Assembly: GCA_001657315.1 (NCBI GenBank)
Contig: LYSV01000007.1
Coordinates: 38,099 to 102,098 of the forward strand
DNA length: 64,000 nt
Direction: 5' to 3'
Source: Flammeovirgaceae bacterium BBD 1991-12
GTDB taxonomy: Bacteria > Bacteroidota > Bacteroidia > Cytophagales > Cyclobacteriaceae
Shown: one piece after another, positions 55,751 through 62,931 of the stretch
How positions within the stretch are numbered: position 1 is the stretch's first letter
Layout: the number at the start of each line of letters is the position of its first letter
Notes under the pieces: generated by a model
Seen by the model: the letters and a program-made list of their open reading frames with translations, nothing else
What the model was told of the DNA's origin: nothing
Databases searched by the model: none
Made by a program: the position numbers and the translations under genes

Positions 55751-55870
55751 TGTTTCTTGTTTTACTGTTTCTTGTTTGATGTTTCTTGTTTACTGTTTCT
55801 TGTTTGGTGTTTCTTGTTTACTGTTTCTTGTTTGGTGTTTCTTGTTTAGTGTTTTTGTTTCTGGTTTTGG
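55751..55870. repeat. 14-base tandem repeat array (TGTTTCTTGTTTRS)
   Basis: About seven to eight tandem copies of a 14-base unit TGTTTCTTGTTT plus two variable bases (AC, GA, GG, AG). It sits just after the stop of the four-helix-bundle gene (minus strand). Inverted copies of the same words occur on the other side of that gene at 56542-56585. Confidence 0.88.
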
Positions 55871-55874
55871 GTAA

Positions 55875-56273
55875 TTATTTGCGGTCTTTATATTTAAGAC
55901 CTTTGATATCGGTTTTGTTAAGGTAGGATATGAGTCCGGCGATCATGCGGGAAATGTCGTCTGCCAGGTCGTATATTTCCCTGAAGGTGGTTTCGTCAAT
56001 ATAATTTCTGTCCAGCGCACGATACAATTGAGACTTCACCTCACCAGCTGAGCCTTTGGATATGGTCAGGAAATGAATAAACTCGTTGTTCCCACCTCTT
56101 TCGAAGCCTTCGGCGATATTATCCATTACTGAGCCACTGCTCCCCAGGATCTGGTCCTTTAATTTGAAGTCCCTGGCAAAACTGTTCTGACCGGTAATTG
56201 AATAAATCCTTTTGGACAATTCCCTGCCCTTCTGCCATGCTTCTATATCCTCAAACTTTCTGATGGTGGCCAT
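55875..56273 (-). CDS. Four-helix-bundle protein (23S rRNA intervening-sequence type)
   Basis: A 132-residue all-helical protein of the IVS/S23 four-helix-bundle family (PF05635-like). Typical pieces are KFEDIEAWQKGRELSKRIY, LKDQILGSSGSVMDNIAEGFERGGNNEFIHFL, ISKGSAGEVKSQLYRALD and ISRMIAGLISYL. The family occurs inside 23S rRNA intervening sequences and as free-standing genes in Bacteroidota, and is related to the Avd protein of diversity-generating retroelements. Function here is unknown. It is flanked by inverted copies of TTTCTTGTTTACTG-type words, which suggests a mobile or recombinogenic unit. Confidence 0.92.
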   Translation of the reverse strand: MATIRKFEDIEAWQKGRELSKRIYSITGQNSFARDFKLKDQILGSSGSVMDNIAEGFERGGNNEFIHFLTISKGSAGEVKSQLYRALDRNYIDETTFREIYDLADDISRMIAGLISYLNKTDIKGLKYKDRK

Positions 56274-56394
56274 GTGGTTTCGGGTTAAAATAAGCTATTC
56301 AAAGCAACATAAAATGGGATCAGAAAACAACCCCAAAACAGACGAAGCTATCAACAAATACTGTAACGCAGGAACAAATGGCTCGCTGAGTCCT

Positions 56395-56585
56395 GTGGAC
56401 AGTCGGCTCACATTCACATTCGCATTCGCAGAATCCTGTGGAGAATCTCGTGGATCCACAGGACTCTGTGAGGAACCTCGTGGGTCCGCAGGACTCTGTG
56501 AGGAATCCAGTGGACAGTTTTAGTCGGCAATACTCCCGACCCAAACAGGAAACAGTAAACAAGAAACCATAAACCCAAAAAGGAA
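56395..56585. repeat. 30-base tandem repeat and inverted word-repeat block
   Basis: CATTCR hexamers (near 56410-56430) lead into two 30-base units at 56443-56472 and 56473-56502 that match in 27 of 30 bases and share GCAGGACTCTGTGAG or ACAGGACTCTGTGAG ends, then a partial third. At 56542-56585 lie A-rich words (AACAGTAAACAAGAAACC), inverted copies of the 55751 array. The whole 314-base gap 56274-56587 has no credible gene. Confidence 0.78.
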
Positions 56586-56587
56586 AC

Positions 56588-57106
56588 TTATAACTTGTCC
56601 AAAAAGAGTTTTTTCGGAAAGTTTTTGCCAGGACAAGCCGTTTGTTCATTTTTTATTTCACCATGGAAAAGCACATTCTCTTTTTGAATATTGTACCTGG
56701 TCATGAGCTCTTTGGTCAGTTCCACAAGGGCATCAAATTGTTTCGACGTTATTTCATTACTATCCAGGTTTCCGATAATGCAAATTCCGACCCCTCTGAA
56801 GTTCTTATCAAAATTTACCATTCGAAGATGCCCACCCCAAAGGTCGTATTGCTTTCTTGAATCTGAATCAACTATCCCGTCACCCAGACCATGGCGATTC
56901 CCAATTATATAGTGATAGGCAATGGCGTCTACAGGGTCATTGGGTTGCCTTTCTTTGTGAACCTGCTGCAGATGTTCAATATTCCCGAATTTCCCTGCAC
57001 TGTGATGGACCACAATATAGTTCCACCTTTTTGGCCAGTAGACTACTGCAACTATAAGTACTATAGATAGAATAAGAAGCGCTATATACTTTTTCTGCAC
57101 GAGCAT
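56588..57106 (-). CDS. Peptidoglycan-recognition/N-acetylmuramoyl-L-alanine amidase protein
   Basis: A 172-residue amidase_2 (PGRP-fold) protein anchored by an N-terminal helix (about 8-24), so it faces the periplasm. Zinc-site residues include His in VVHHSAG, and HGEIKNEQTACPG supplies the His and Cys. A YHYIIGNRHGLGDG segment and VGICIIGNLDS are family-typical. It would cleave the amide between muramic acid and L-alanine of peptidoglycan. Its upstream region contains the left direct repeat that bounds the cassette-like array. Confidence 0.9.
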   Translation of the reverse strand: MLVQKKYIALLILSIVLIVAVVYWPKRWNYIVVHHSAGKFGNIEHLQQVHKERQPNDPVDAIAYHYIIGNRHGLGDGIVDSDSRKQYDLWGGHLRMVNFDKNFRGVGICIIGNLDSNEITSKQFDALVELTKELMTRYNIQKENVLFHGEIKNEQTACPGKNFPKKLFLDKL

Positions 57107-57109
57107 CTT

Positions 57110-57290
57110 ATGGTTGCCAACGTATGATCCTGGTTATGCAGTATACTTCACACTGTATTGTTTGAGCTAATCCAGTAGATTATTAACGTTTTTTATAGCA
57201 TCTACTGTTACGTGGGTACTGATCTTCTCCTCACACAACTTCTCCACTAGCCAGCCCTTCAGCCAGATCATCCATAAATAGCTGTAAAAT
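57110..57290. repeat. Left direct repeat bounding the small-gene array
   Basis: In the same order and orientation as at 63740-63960: GGTTATG...CACAC (57132-57153), CTAATCCAGTAGATT (57167-57181; 13 of 15 bases match 63798 onwards), and GATCTTCTCC...CTTCAGCC (57220-57265; about 80% match to 63909-63952). The spacing between blocks differs, so it is a diverged copy. Confidence 0.7.
57167..57271 (-). pseudogene. Remnant of a gene 3' end (copy of the gene at the right window edge)
   Basis: A 34-codon frame ending TAG at 57167 reads WLKGWLVEKLCEEKIS, closely matching the C-terminus LKGLVEKLCGEKIG of the gene entering from the right edge. It is too short to be a gene and lacks the upstream part, so I read it as a leftover or duplicated tail. 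Confidence 0.65.
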
Positions 57291-57357
57291 CGCAATAATA
57301 AACTACCAATCACTTGTAGACTTCAGTTACAGACTGAAGCCAGTTACGGGTTGGAGC

Positions 57358-57696
57358 CTATTCTTCATCATCAATGTATCCAGTAACTCTGAAATTCTCA
57401 GTTGACTTCACCCAGGATTTGTATCGTTCACTATTGAAATAGTCATCTGGTGATTCGTCTTTATATTCTTCAGGTGGTTCAGGTTCGTTGCCATTCAAGA
57501 ATCCATTTACCCAGTATTTAGCTTCATTTGACATTGCTGAAATTTCCTGAAGCGAAACACAAAAAGTAGTCTTCTTCAATTCACAATATGCATTCATCCG
57601 GCCGGGAAAGGTGTGACAGTTACCAATCAGATAATGTTTACCTTCGCAATGTTTCAGTTCAATCCATAGGTTATTGTCAAATTCGATATTTTCCAT
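57358..57696 (-). CDS. Hypothetical protein of the small-gene array
   Basis: Unrecognised acidic protein of 112 residues, no signal peptide. Features: NLWIELKHCEGKHYLIGNCHTF near the start, a long GNEPEPPEEYKDESPDDYF acidic middle, and an acidic end IDDEE. Size and acidity are reminiscent of immunity proteins, but that is only a guess. Its start is preceded by ATGCGAATAAATGG, a leader shared with the gene at 63728. AT-rich like the rest of the array. Confidence 0.62.
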   Translation of the reverse strand: MENIEFDNNLWIELKHCEGKHYLIGNCHTFPGRMNAYCELKKTTFCVSLQEISAMSNEAKYWVNGFLNGNEPEPPEEYKDESPDDYFNSERYKSWVKSTENFRVTGYIDDEE

Positions 57697-58000
57697 TTAT
57701 TCGCATTGAAGCCATTTCGTCAAACCAGATAAGCTCAGCCTCTCTAGTGCGCATTTAGCGTAGCGTAATGCGTACTTATCGTAGCAATAGGATTGTAATC
57801 CGGGCGTTCTCGTTTACGACCAATGACCAAAGTAAGTCCTCATTAACCCTCCCCGGGAGTCCTTAAAGAAGGTAGAAAACATCAAACGATTACCTTTCCA
57901 AGTATTGTTTGGCTGTTAAAGTAAATGTTTCGAAGCGCATTACAAATGCGCAAGGTGGAAAAAGCGATTTAAGACCAAATTCGTTGAAGACAGGCACACT
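57697..58000. other. Gene-free stretch with two hairpins
   Basis: Contains TGCGCATT...TAATGCGTA (57752-57776 region; one mismatch in a 9-bp stem) and a perfect 7-bp stem GCGCATT/AATGCGC with loop ACA at 57935-57951. The two share the AATGCGC word. No frame is convincing. Such stems might be recombination sites of the array. Confidence 0.5.
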
Positions 58001-58210
58001 TTATAAAAGCGCGCCAAGAGGAGTAATATCCCTGATGTTTAAGACTATTCTCTCAAACCCACCATCTGATTTTAAATCATTGGTCATGATCAACCCTAAT
58101 TTGTTGGGATTGTCATGATCTATTTCATAACCACCAAACCCCCCATTGATTTCAGTAAGAATTTCAAATGCTTTATCTGAACTTGATTTAGATAGCGCCA
58201 TTATGTTCAT
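58001..58210 (-). CDS. Hypothetical small protein of the array (69 aa)
   Basis: Unrecognised 69-residue protein. It has a mixed alpha/beta pattern (ALSKSSSDKAFEILTEINGGFGGYEI, then LGLIMTNDLKSDGGFERIVLNIRDITPL). It starts 12 bases after the preceding gene's stop across a variant of the array motif (GTTAGAC), so it is co-transcribed. Function unknown. Confidence 0.5.
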   Translation of the reverse strand: MNIMALSKSSSDKAFEILTEINGGFGGYEIDHDNPNKLGLIMTNDLKSDGGFERIVLNIRDITPLGALL

Positions 58211-58222
58211 TTTGTTAGACTC

Positions 58223-58522
58223 TTACTTTTTGTTAACAACTGAAAAATCTGAATGTCGAAAAGCCCAACTCACGACCTTTGTTACAAGTCTCACTCCGGC
58301 TAGAACACACAAGCTAATAAGAAAAACTTTAGGAAGGCCTTTTTCCAGGGCTCGTCTCGTATTGAATTCTATAACACTAGCTTTATCAACACCATGAACC
58401 AAACCTTGCCAGTTGTCCTTGTTAAAATACATTATCATGGGATAGGCAATTGCTGTAACAACGAGGCTTGCCAACAAAAAATATAAAATCATCAATTGTT
58501 GTCGAATTCTCTGATGATCCAA
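58223..58522 (-). CDS. Hypothetical small membrane protein of the array (99 aa)
   Basis: Two hydrophobic helices (about 10-30, LMILYFLLASLVVTAIAYPM, and about 65-82, VFLISLCVLAGVRLV) with a polar loop DNWQGLVHGVDKASVIEF between. The start at TTG 58522 is uncertain; an ATG lies 10 codons inside. Coding-like sequence in another frame runs just upstream, so the 5' end may have been altered. No family recognised. Confidence 0.5.
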   Translation of the reverse strand: MDHQRIRQQLMILYFLLASLVVTAIAYPMIMYFNKDNWQGLVHGVDKASVIEFNTRRALEKGLPKVFLISLCVLAGVRLVTKVVSWAFRHSDFSVVNKK

Positions 58523-58640
58523 TTGTGTCGTAATGATTGTAAATGTCAGCGTAATCTTCGTTGAACTTTTCCTGTGCTGTTTTACCTGACTTTCGTTTTA
58601 TGAGACTATGCTATTTTGAAATATCCTCCCGTAAGTGTTA

Positions 58641-59084
58641 TCAATTAAAAATGAATGTCAGTGTTTTGACTAATCTAACTTTAACAGGTAAACCGCTCTG
58701 TATTCCCGGTGTCCAAGGCGGCATTAGATCCAATAATCTGATTATTTCATCTTGAATATTTGATGGGGTCTTCTTTAGAAATTTGATTTTCTCGGCCTCA
58801 CCTTTCTTGTTAATAATAAATTCAAAATACACGGTAAGGCCCTTATTTCGTTGTGTAGTGATGTAGAATTTAGAATTCTTTTTCAGGAATTTTATGAATT
58901 TTTTCTCTCCTCCCTCAAATTCTGGAGGTATTTCAACAATTTGAAATATCTTATCTGTTTCCTGTGTTGGTTCTGTAGCAGTATTTTCTTCTTGACAGAA
59001 ACTTAAGCATGGGAACAAAACCATTATTAATATCAACTTACTTTTCAAGATTAGTGAATCGATTTTTACGCTTAGGGCAAACAT
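58641..59084 (-). CDS. TonB C-terminal-domain-like secreted protein
   Basis: A 147-residue exported protein (hydrophobic LILIMVLFPCLSFCQ, signal or anchor). The mature part opens FQIVEIPPEFEGGEKKFIKFLKKN and ends IIRLLDLMPPWTPGIQSGLPVKVRLVKTLTFIFN-type residues, the pattern of TonB C-terminal domains in Bacteroidota energy transducers. It lacks the N-terminal helix plus Pro-rich linker of a true TonB, so it may be a periplasmic TonB-like domain. The start is preceded by the array motif variant at 59094. Confidence 0.78.
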   Translation of the reverse strand: MFALSVKIDSLILKSKLILIMVLFPCLSFCQEENTATEPTQETDKIFQIVEIPPEFEGGEKKFIKFLKKNSKFYITTQRNKGLTVYFEFIINKKGEAEKIKFLKKTPSNIQDEIIRLLDLMPPWTPGIQSGLPVKVRLVKTLTFIFN

Positions 59085-59116
59085 TTTTTATCTATTCGTT
59101 TTGAGGCTACCGATGG

Positions 59117-59236
59117 TTAGAAAAATAGACTAATAATGTAAATCACCAAGGTTACGATTCCTAAGATGATATAGGCTTGTAATTCAGCTTTGATGGCAAT
59201 TTTCCATCGTTTGATAGAGAAGAATGATCCTTTCAT
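59117..59236 (-). CDS. Small membrane protein (39 aa)
   Basis: A 39-codon frame with ATG at 59236. Basic N-terminus (MKGSFFSIKRWKIAIKAELQ) followed by one hydrophobic helix (AYIILGIVTLVIYIISLFF). It fills an otherwise empty gap between two array genes on the same strand. Plausible single-pass peptide, no known family. Confidence 0.5.
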   Translation of the reverse strand: MKGSFFSIKRWKIAIKAELQAYIILGIVTLVIYIISLFF

Positions 59237-59288
59237 TATTGAGTTTTATTCATGTTTACGTGGGACATTATCTATTCGTTTTGTGAGA

Positions 59289-60206
59289 CTAATTAGATTT
59301 CTTAGAGTCATCAGTCTTTTCATTAATATCTTTTTTCTCTTTTAAAATTTCTCGCAGGGCTTTTGGCTTAAACTGATCTCGATATTTTTCCTCAGCGAGA
59401 TCACGTTCCTTTATTTCTAACTCAGCAACTTTTTCTCGATTTCTTAATTCATGTTCCTTTAGATCAGCTCTAATTTTGCGCCTTTCCAAATCACTCTTTC
59501 TCAAGACAACTGTGGTATTTAGTACTACGCAAATCGCTGTAACAATTGAAACTATCATAGATATATAGTATGGAAAGTTTTGCTTTATGCTCTTTGAATC
59601 ATCAGCTAGTACTGAATTGTAGGTTACTCTAGCATTCAGGTCAGAGATTCTTTGCTTTGTAGTTTCCTTTAGATCTTTCAGCCTTTGTAACTCATGCGAT
59701 ACTTCCTGTATCTCTAAAGTCAAAGAATCCACATCAATATTGCTAGCATTGAGTGTCGTCCCTTTAATGATATCTAAGATTCGTTGATTTAAATACCTTG
59801 GTATGTCTGGATCGATATACGATCTTCCTTCGCCATAAAGAAATTCTGTGCGTATAATCGCCTTATTTAAATATTCCAACTTCTGATAAGATGAATTACT
59901 AATGCTTGCTCTATCAAGAAGATTATTTAAAGCCGAATCAATATCACGTACTTGATATGACTTCCTATTGTTAAACTGAGACTCTGCTTGATATACCCTC
60001 CAAAGAAGAGATTCGTAATTCTCACTAGTAATGCGTATTTGTTCATTAAGGTATTCTAAGTACTCGTATTCATCCTGCAGCCCAACCTTTAAATCTAAGA
60101 GTTGGTTATCATAAGATGATATATTCTCATTCATTGAATCTCGAAGTATGAAAGCGGTAGTAAGAGAAACTAGAAGAGCTATAAATAGGACAAAATTTGT
60201 TTTCAA
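59289..60206 (-). CDS. Hypothetical membrane protein with coiled coils
   Basis: Unrecognised 305-residue protein. An N-terminal hydrophobic segment (FVLFIALLVSLTTAF) is followed by a long helical region (about 30-205) rich in Leu, Glu and Gln, a second membrane helix (about 212-232), and a charged helical tail (about 235-300) rich in Arg, Lys and Glu. Start is TTG at 60206, 6 bases after the array motif. The layout resembles membrane-anchored coiled-coil proteins; no domain is recognised. Confidence 0.68.
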   Translation of the reverse strand: MKTNFVLFIALLVSLTTAFILRDSMNENISSYDNQLLDLKVGLQDEYEYLEYLNEQIRITSENYESLLWRVYQAESQFNNRKSYQVRDIDSALNNLLDRASISNSSYQKLEYLNKAIIRTEFLYGEGRSYIDPDIPRYLNQRILDIIKGTTLNASNIDVDSLTLEIQEVSHELQRLKDLKETTKQRISDLNARVTYNSVLADDSKSIKQNFPYYISMIVSIVTAICVVLNTTVVLRKSDLERRKIRADLKEHELRNREKVAELEIKERDLAEEKYRDQFKPKALREILKEKKDINEKTDDSKKSN

Positions 60207-60230
60207 TCTCAGATTCGTTTTGTGAGACTA

Positions 60231-60375
60231 TTAAGATCTTAATTTTAAAACCTGATTTACTTTCAAAGATTCAATACCACTTTCATCTTGAAGCTTAAGC
60301 AAGAAGATGTTAACCAATTGTTTTCCATTTGAATCAACAATTCTTGGATTATCCAGATACTTATCTAGTTTTCAT
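60231..60375 (-). pseudogene. Frameshifted small protein remnant
   Basis: ATG at 60375 follows GGAGGAAAA but stops after four codons. The neighbouring frame then reads as coding to TAA at 60231: KYLDNPRIVDSNGKQLVNIF and LLKLQDESGIESLKVNQVL. One missing or extra base near 60365 would give a protein of about 48 residues. No family recognised. It lies directly before the array motif and the next gene. Confidence 0.5.
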
Positions 60376-60425
60376 TTTTCCTCCCAAAAATCCATTAGAA
60401 AAAATAAAAATTGCCATGAAAACTG

Positions 60426-61070
60426 TTAGTATTCAAGAATCTTTAACAATTGTGCGGAAGGTATCCATTCTACGGGCTCATCCTTAAATACTCTACCACC
60501 AAGCCTTTGGACTTTTAAACTATCATCTTTCAGCTCTAGCAGCTTCCCAACATACTCCCTGGAAAACTGGCTGTAATCCAAAAAGTATATCACATGAAAC
60601 CCTATACACTGATTTAGATCTTTTGCACGCCAATCATGCTTTTTTCTTTCAACACAATTAAAGGATTTCATCTCATTAATGATTTCTATAAACCGATAAG
60701 CCTGTTTTTTTGATTTGACCAGGTACGTAAAACTAGAATTGCTGGTACCTCTAAGGCAACTTCCAGCGCCCCAAGTCGAACAACTAATCGTCAAAAAGTG
60801 TGGCGATTCTGTTAAACCTTGTGCTACATAATTGGGACGATATTCATAATAGAGGGTGCTTTTATATATATCAAATTCATATTTCCCCAAATCGATGTAA
60901 AGGCTTCCTGGAGAGGTGAAATTGAAATTTAGATCAGGAGGTTCTACACCGTTGATATGAATTATTTCATTTTTATGGATCTTATTCAGCTCTTTTTTTA
61001 AAGATTCCAGGCTTGACTGTGCAGAACCAAATGATGGCGATAAAATGACAAATATTAGAATATATTTCAT
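60426..61070 (-). CDS. Hypothetical secreted protein of the array
   Basis: Unrecognised 214-residue exported protein with signal peptide ending SPSFGSAQ. The mature part has LDLGKYEFDIYKSTLYYEYRP-like strands, two cysteines in SCSTWGAGSCLRG that could pair, and two further cysteines downstream. It ends VEWIPSAQLLKILEY. ATG at 61070 is directly preceded by the array motif (GTTCGTTTTGTGATACT in the plus-strand reading). Confidence 0.65.
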   Translation of the reverse strand: MKYILIFVILSPSFGSAQSSLESLKKELNKIHKNEIIHINGVEPPDLNFNFTSPGSLYIDLGKYEFDIYKSTLYYEYRPNYVAQGLTESPHFLTISCSTWGAGSCLRGTSNSSFTYLVKSKKQAYRFIEIINEMKSFNCVERKKHDWRAKDLNQCIGFHVIYFLDYSQFSREYVGKLLELKDDSLKVQRLGGRVFKDEPVEWIPSAQLLKILEY

Positions 61071-61094
61071 GTTCGTTTTGTGATACTGAGTCCA

Positions 61095-61256
61095 TTAGAT
61101 ATAGTTAGCTTGGAAGTCCGACCAGTCCAACTCATTATGTTCAATCACATACTCAATAGCTAATTCATATTGAGAATGGTCTTCTGTAAAGTTTGATGGA
61201 ACAAGGCCATCTTCCCAAAGTCCATAAAGATAATTCTCTGCTTCTGCTCTTGACAT
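61095..61256 (-). CDS. Small acidic protein (53 aa)
   Basis: A 53-codon frame with ATG at 61256 and TAA at 61095. The product is acidic and helical (AEAENYLYGLWEDGLVPSNF, ELAIEYVIEHNELDWSDFQA). It occupies most of the gap between two larger array genes and shares the strand. No family recognised. Confidence 0.55.
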   Translation of the reverse strand: MSRAEAENYLYGLWEDGLVPSNFTEDHSQYELAIEYVIEHNELDWSDFQANYI

Positions 61257-61274
61257 TACTAAATATTCGTTTAG

Positions 61275-61403
61275 TTATAACTCTGATTCTGTCACAGAAT
61301 CAATGTAGTCAAATTTCTCTTTTACAATTGGACCCAACCAAAGTGCTAGAATCGCAACGATGACAAGTAGCACGATCAACACTATCTTCAAGGTCTTTTT
61401 CAT
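61275..61403 (-). CDS. Small membrane protein (42 aa)
   Basis: A 42-codon frame, ATG at 61403 immediately after the array motif. MKKTLK followed by a hydrophobic helix (VLIVLLVIVAILALWLG) and a short acidic tail (EKFDYIDSVTESEL). A typical single-pass small protein; function unknown. Confidence 0.58.
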   Translation of the reverse strand: MKKTLKIVLIVLLVIVAILALWLGPIVKEKFDYIDSVTESEL

Positions 61404-61420
61404 TTGTTTTGTGAGACTAT

Positions 61421-61681
61421 TTAGTGACGAATGTACTTGACCATTTCTATTCCTCCAATTCTACCGTCTTTTAGAATGTCCATTACAATAGTACCATCTC
61501 CTTTATGTTCTAGAACAAGATTCTCTTTGAACTGCCACTCTGATCCGGATTGATTAGGTCTTTCACCAGAAACAAAGTACGTGTAGGCTTGTCTAGGAAA
61601 TTCTGTTATTACTAATTTCTTCAAAGACTCAACCTCATCATTCCCATTATGACATAGGGCGTCCGCCCGGGTTACATACAA
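61421..61681 (-). CDS. Hypothetical protein, probably 5'-truncated
   Basis: An 86-codon frame ending TAA at 61421 (EWQFKENLVLEHKGDGTIVM, ILKDGRIGGIEMVKYIRH). The only start is a TTG inside a GC-rich junction at 61660-61681, unlike the AT-rich coding part, so the original 5' end has probably been lost by recombination. No family recognised. The array motif lies between its stop and the next gene. Confidence 0.45.
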   Translation of the reverse strand: MYVTRADALCHNGNDEVESLKKLVITEFPRQAYTYFVSGERPNQSGSEWQFKENLVLEHKGDGTIVMDILKDGRIGGIEMVKYIRH

Positions 61682-62003
61682 GAGGCAAATTCGTCAGAAA
61701 AAACATATATTCACCAATGAAATTACCTCCTTCAGCCTGGTTTGGGTCGTAGGACCGCTTTGCTTAACCTACGACCAGTGGGTGCACCTGACTCATTCTT
61801 GAGCATTTTCCTCAACCGCTCAATACCAGAAAATTACTCTTCCAGCACCGTGAGGCAGTTTACAGGCTACTCCTGTAAGTCACCTGTGGTGGGCCAACCA
61901 CCATCTTACATACAGCATGTGAAAGAACTATACATCCGAGCTTTCACTTCTCGGCACACCGAAAGCCAGTTGGAGGCCATTTATTCATAGTTGTTGCTGG
62001 CTT
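61682..62003. other. GC-richer gene-free stretch, possible relic
   Basis: About 320 bases with visibly higher GC than the array on both sides. A plus-strand frame of 82 codons (61742-61990, ending HVKELYIRAFTSRHTESQLE) is open but matches nothing I know and runs opposite to every array gene. I read it as a fragment of older DNA left between array genes. Confidence 0.35.
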
Positions 62004-62705
62004 TCATGCGATTGATTGAATTTTTCCCCATTCATCATAAAGTAAAATTCTACCACTTTCAATGACTTTATCCATTTGTTCCAGAAATTTCTTATTATTA
62101 AAAGGGATGACTTTTCCTCGTTCATCTTTTGCCTTGCTATTTAGTAAATGCTCATCCAAAGTTGTTATAAGTTCCGATACAGAATCGAGTAAGTTTTTAT
62201 GCAACTGTTTATCAGGTTTTAACAATAGAAGAAGCTTATTCCGGTTATAAGTTACACTCGCATAGATGTTTTTTCTTTCTTTGGAGTTCGATTGATTTTC
62301 CTGGAATTCGATGTTCAGAAGTTTGGCGTTCGTTAGGAGTTCTGTAATGACGTTTCGTGTATCAATAACCCATTCTTGACGGTTACTTGTACTTAATGTT
62401 GCCTTGATTTGCCTTAAAGTTATTTCTCTATTTGCACGAATTTGTTGGTTTGAAATATGCATATTAATAAAAATTCCAAGTGTAGATATTACAAGTGCAA
62501 TTATCCAAGGCATATTATTATCCTTATACCATGCTTTAGCAATTTCTTTTGTCTCCAGATTTTGAATCCTTAATGTGTCAATAGCAATTTTTGTTGGAAG
62601 ACTTACTTCATAGGCAGTTTCTGGTATAGTATCATTCGTTGGCTCTTGCCCAAATGATTCAAACACAATAAGAATACAGACCAAGTGGATAATTTTTATC
62701 TTCAT
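62004..62705 (-). CDS. Hypothetical membrane-anchored protein of the array
   Basis: Unrecognised 233-residue protein. ATG at 62705 opens a signal peptide (IIHLVCILIVFESFGQ). A membrane helix follows (about 75-93, WIIALVISTLGIFINM), then a helical cytoplasmic or periplasmic domain (about 95-230) with NREITLRQIKATLSTSNRQEW, a start typical of small DUF4760-like membrane proteins. An upstream ATG at 62759 would spoil the signal peptide and is rejected. Layout resembles the coiled-coil protein at 59289. Confidence 0.6.
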   Translation of the reverse strand: MKIKIIHLVCILIVFESFGQEPTNDTIPETAYEVSLPTKIAIDTLRIQNLETKEIAKAWYKDNNMPWIIALVISTLGIFINMHISNQQIRANREITLRQIKATLSTSNRQEWVIDTRNVITELLTNAKLLNIEFQENQSNSKERKNIYASVTYNRNKLLLLLKPDKQLHKNLLDSVSELITTLDEHLLNSKAKDERGKVIPFNNKKFLEQMDKVIESGRILLYDEWGKIQSIA

Positions 62706-62799
62706 ACATTTATATTTTTTATTCAGGGTAACACATAAGCAGGAACTAGAAAACTCCATTCATTTATAGATTTTGTTGTGCACAGTTCTAGTTTCACTA

Positions 62800-62931
62800 T
62801 TATTTAAGATATTTGACTTTCTCGATTATCGTTTCCAAAATCAAATATTCATGTCCTTTTATTAAGTCCCAGTCAACCTCTCTCAGTTCAGGTTCTTGTC
62901 CAACCTCCATGTTGTGCCTTCGTGCTTTCAT
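62800..62931 (-). CDS. Small protein coupled to the nuclease-like gene (43 aa)
   Basis: A 43-codon frame whose ATG overlaps the stop of the nuclease-like gene as ATGA (62928-62931), a hallmark of coupled translation. The product is charged (RRHNMEVGQEPELREVDWDL, then a helix EYLILETIIEKVKYLK). It could be an antitoxin, immunity or small subunit. No family recognised. Confidence 0.55.
   Translation of the reverse strand: MKARRHNMEVGQEPELREVDWDLIKGHEYLILETIIEKVKYLK

Larger units (their letters stand above)
58204..61419. repeat. Dispersed 18-bp motif ATTCGTTTTGTGAGACTA (seven copies)
   Basis: Exact copies at 59274-59291 and 60213-60230. One mismatch at 61402-61419, two at 58591-58608. Diverged copies at 61071-61087, 59094-59109 and 58204-58220. 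Most lie between one gene's stop and the next gene's start, with the same orientation relative to the genes. The copy at 58204 contains GTTAGAC, which fits the integron core GTTRRRY, but the others read GTGAGAC. Confidence 0.88.

Noticed and set aside
55751..55870. CRISPR array
   Set aside because: The unit is 14 bases with only two variable bases and no spacers; it is a simple tandem repeat.
56443..56502. CRISPR repeats of 30 bases
   Set aside because: The units are directly adjacent with no spacers and no cas genes nearby.
57167..57271. An intact 34-residue gene
   Set aside because: Its sequence matches the tail of the right-edge gene and lacks the rest, so it is treated as a remnant.
58204..61419. 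Canonical integron attC sites
   Set aside because: Only one copy of the 18-bp motif fits GTTRRRY, no paired RYYYAAC core with a stem was found, and no integrase is in the window. Kept as cassette-like only.
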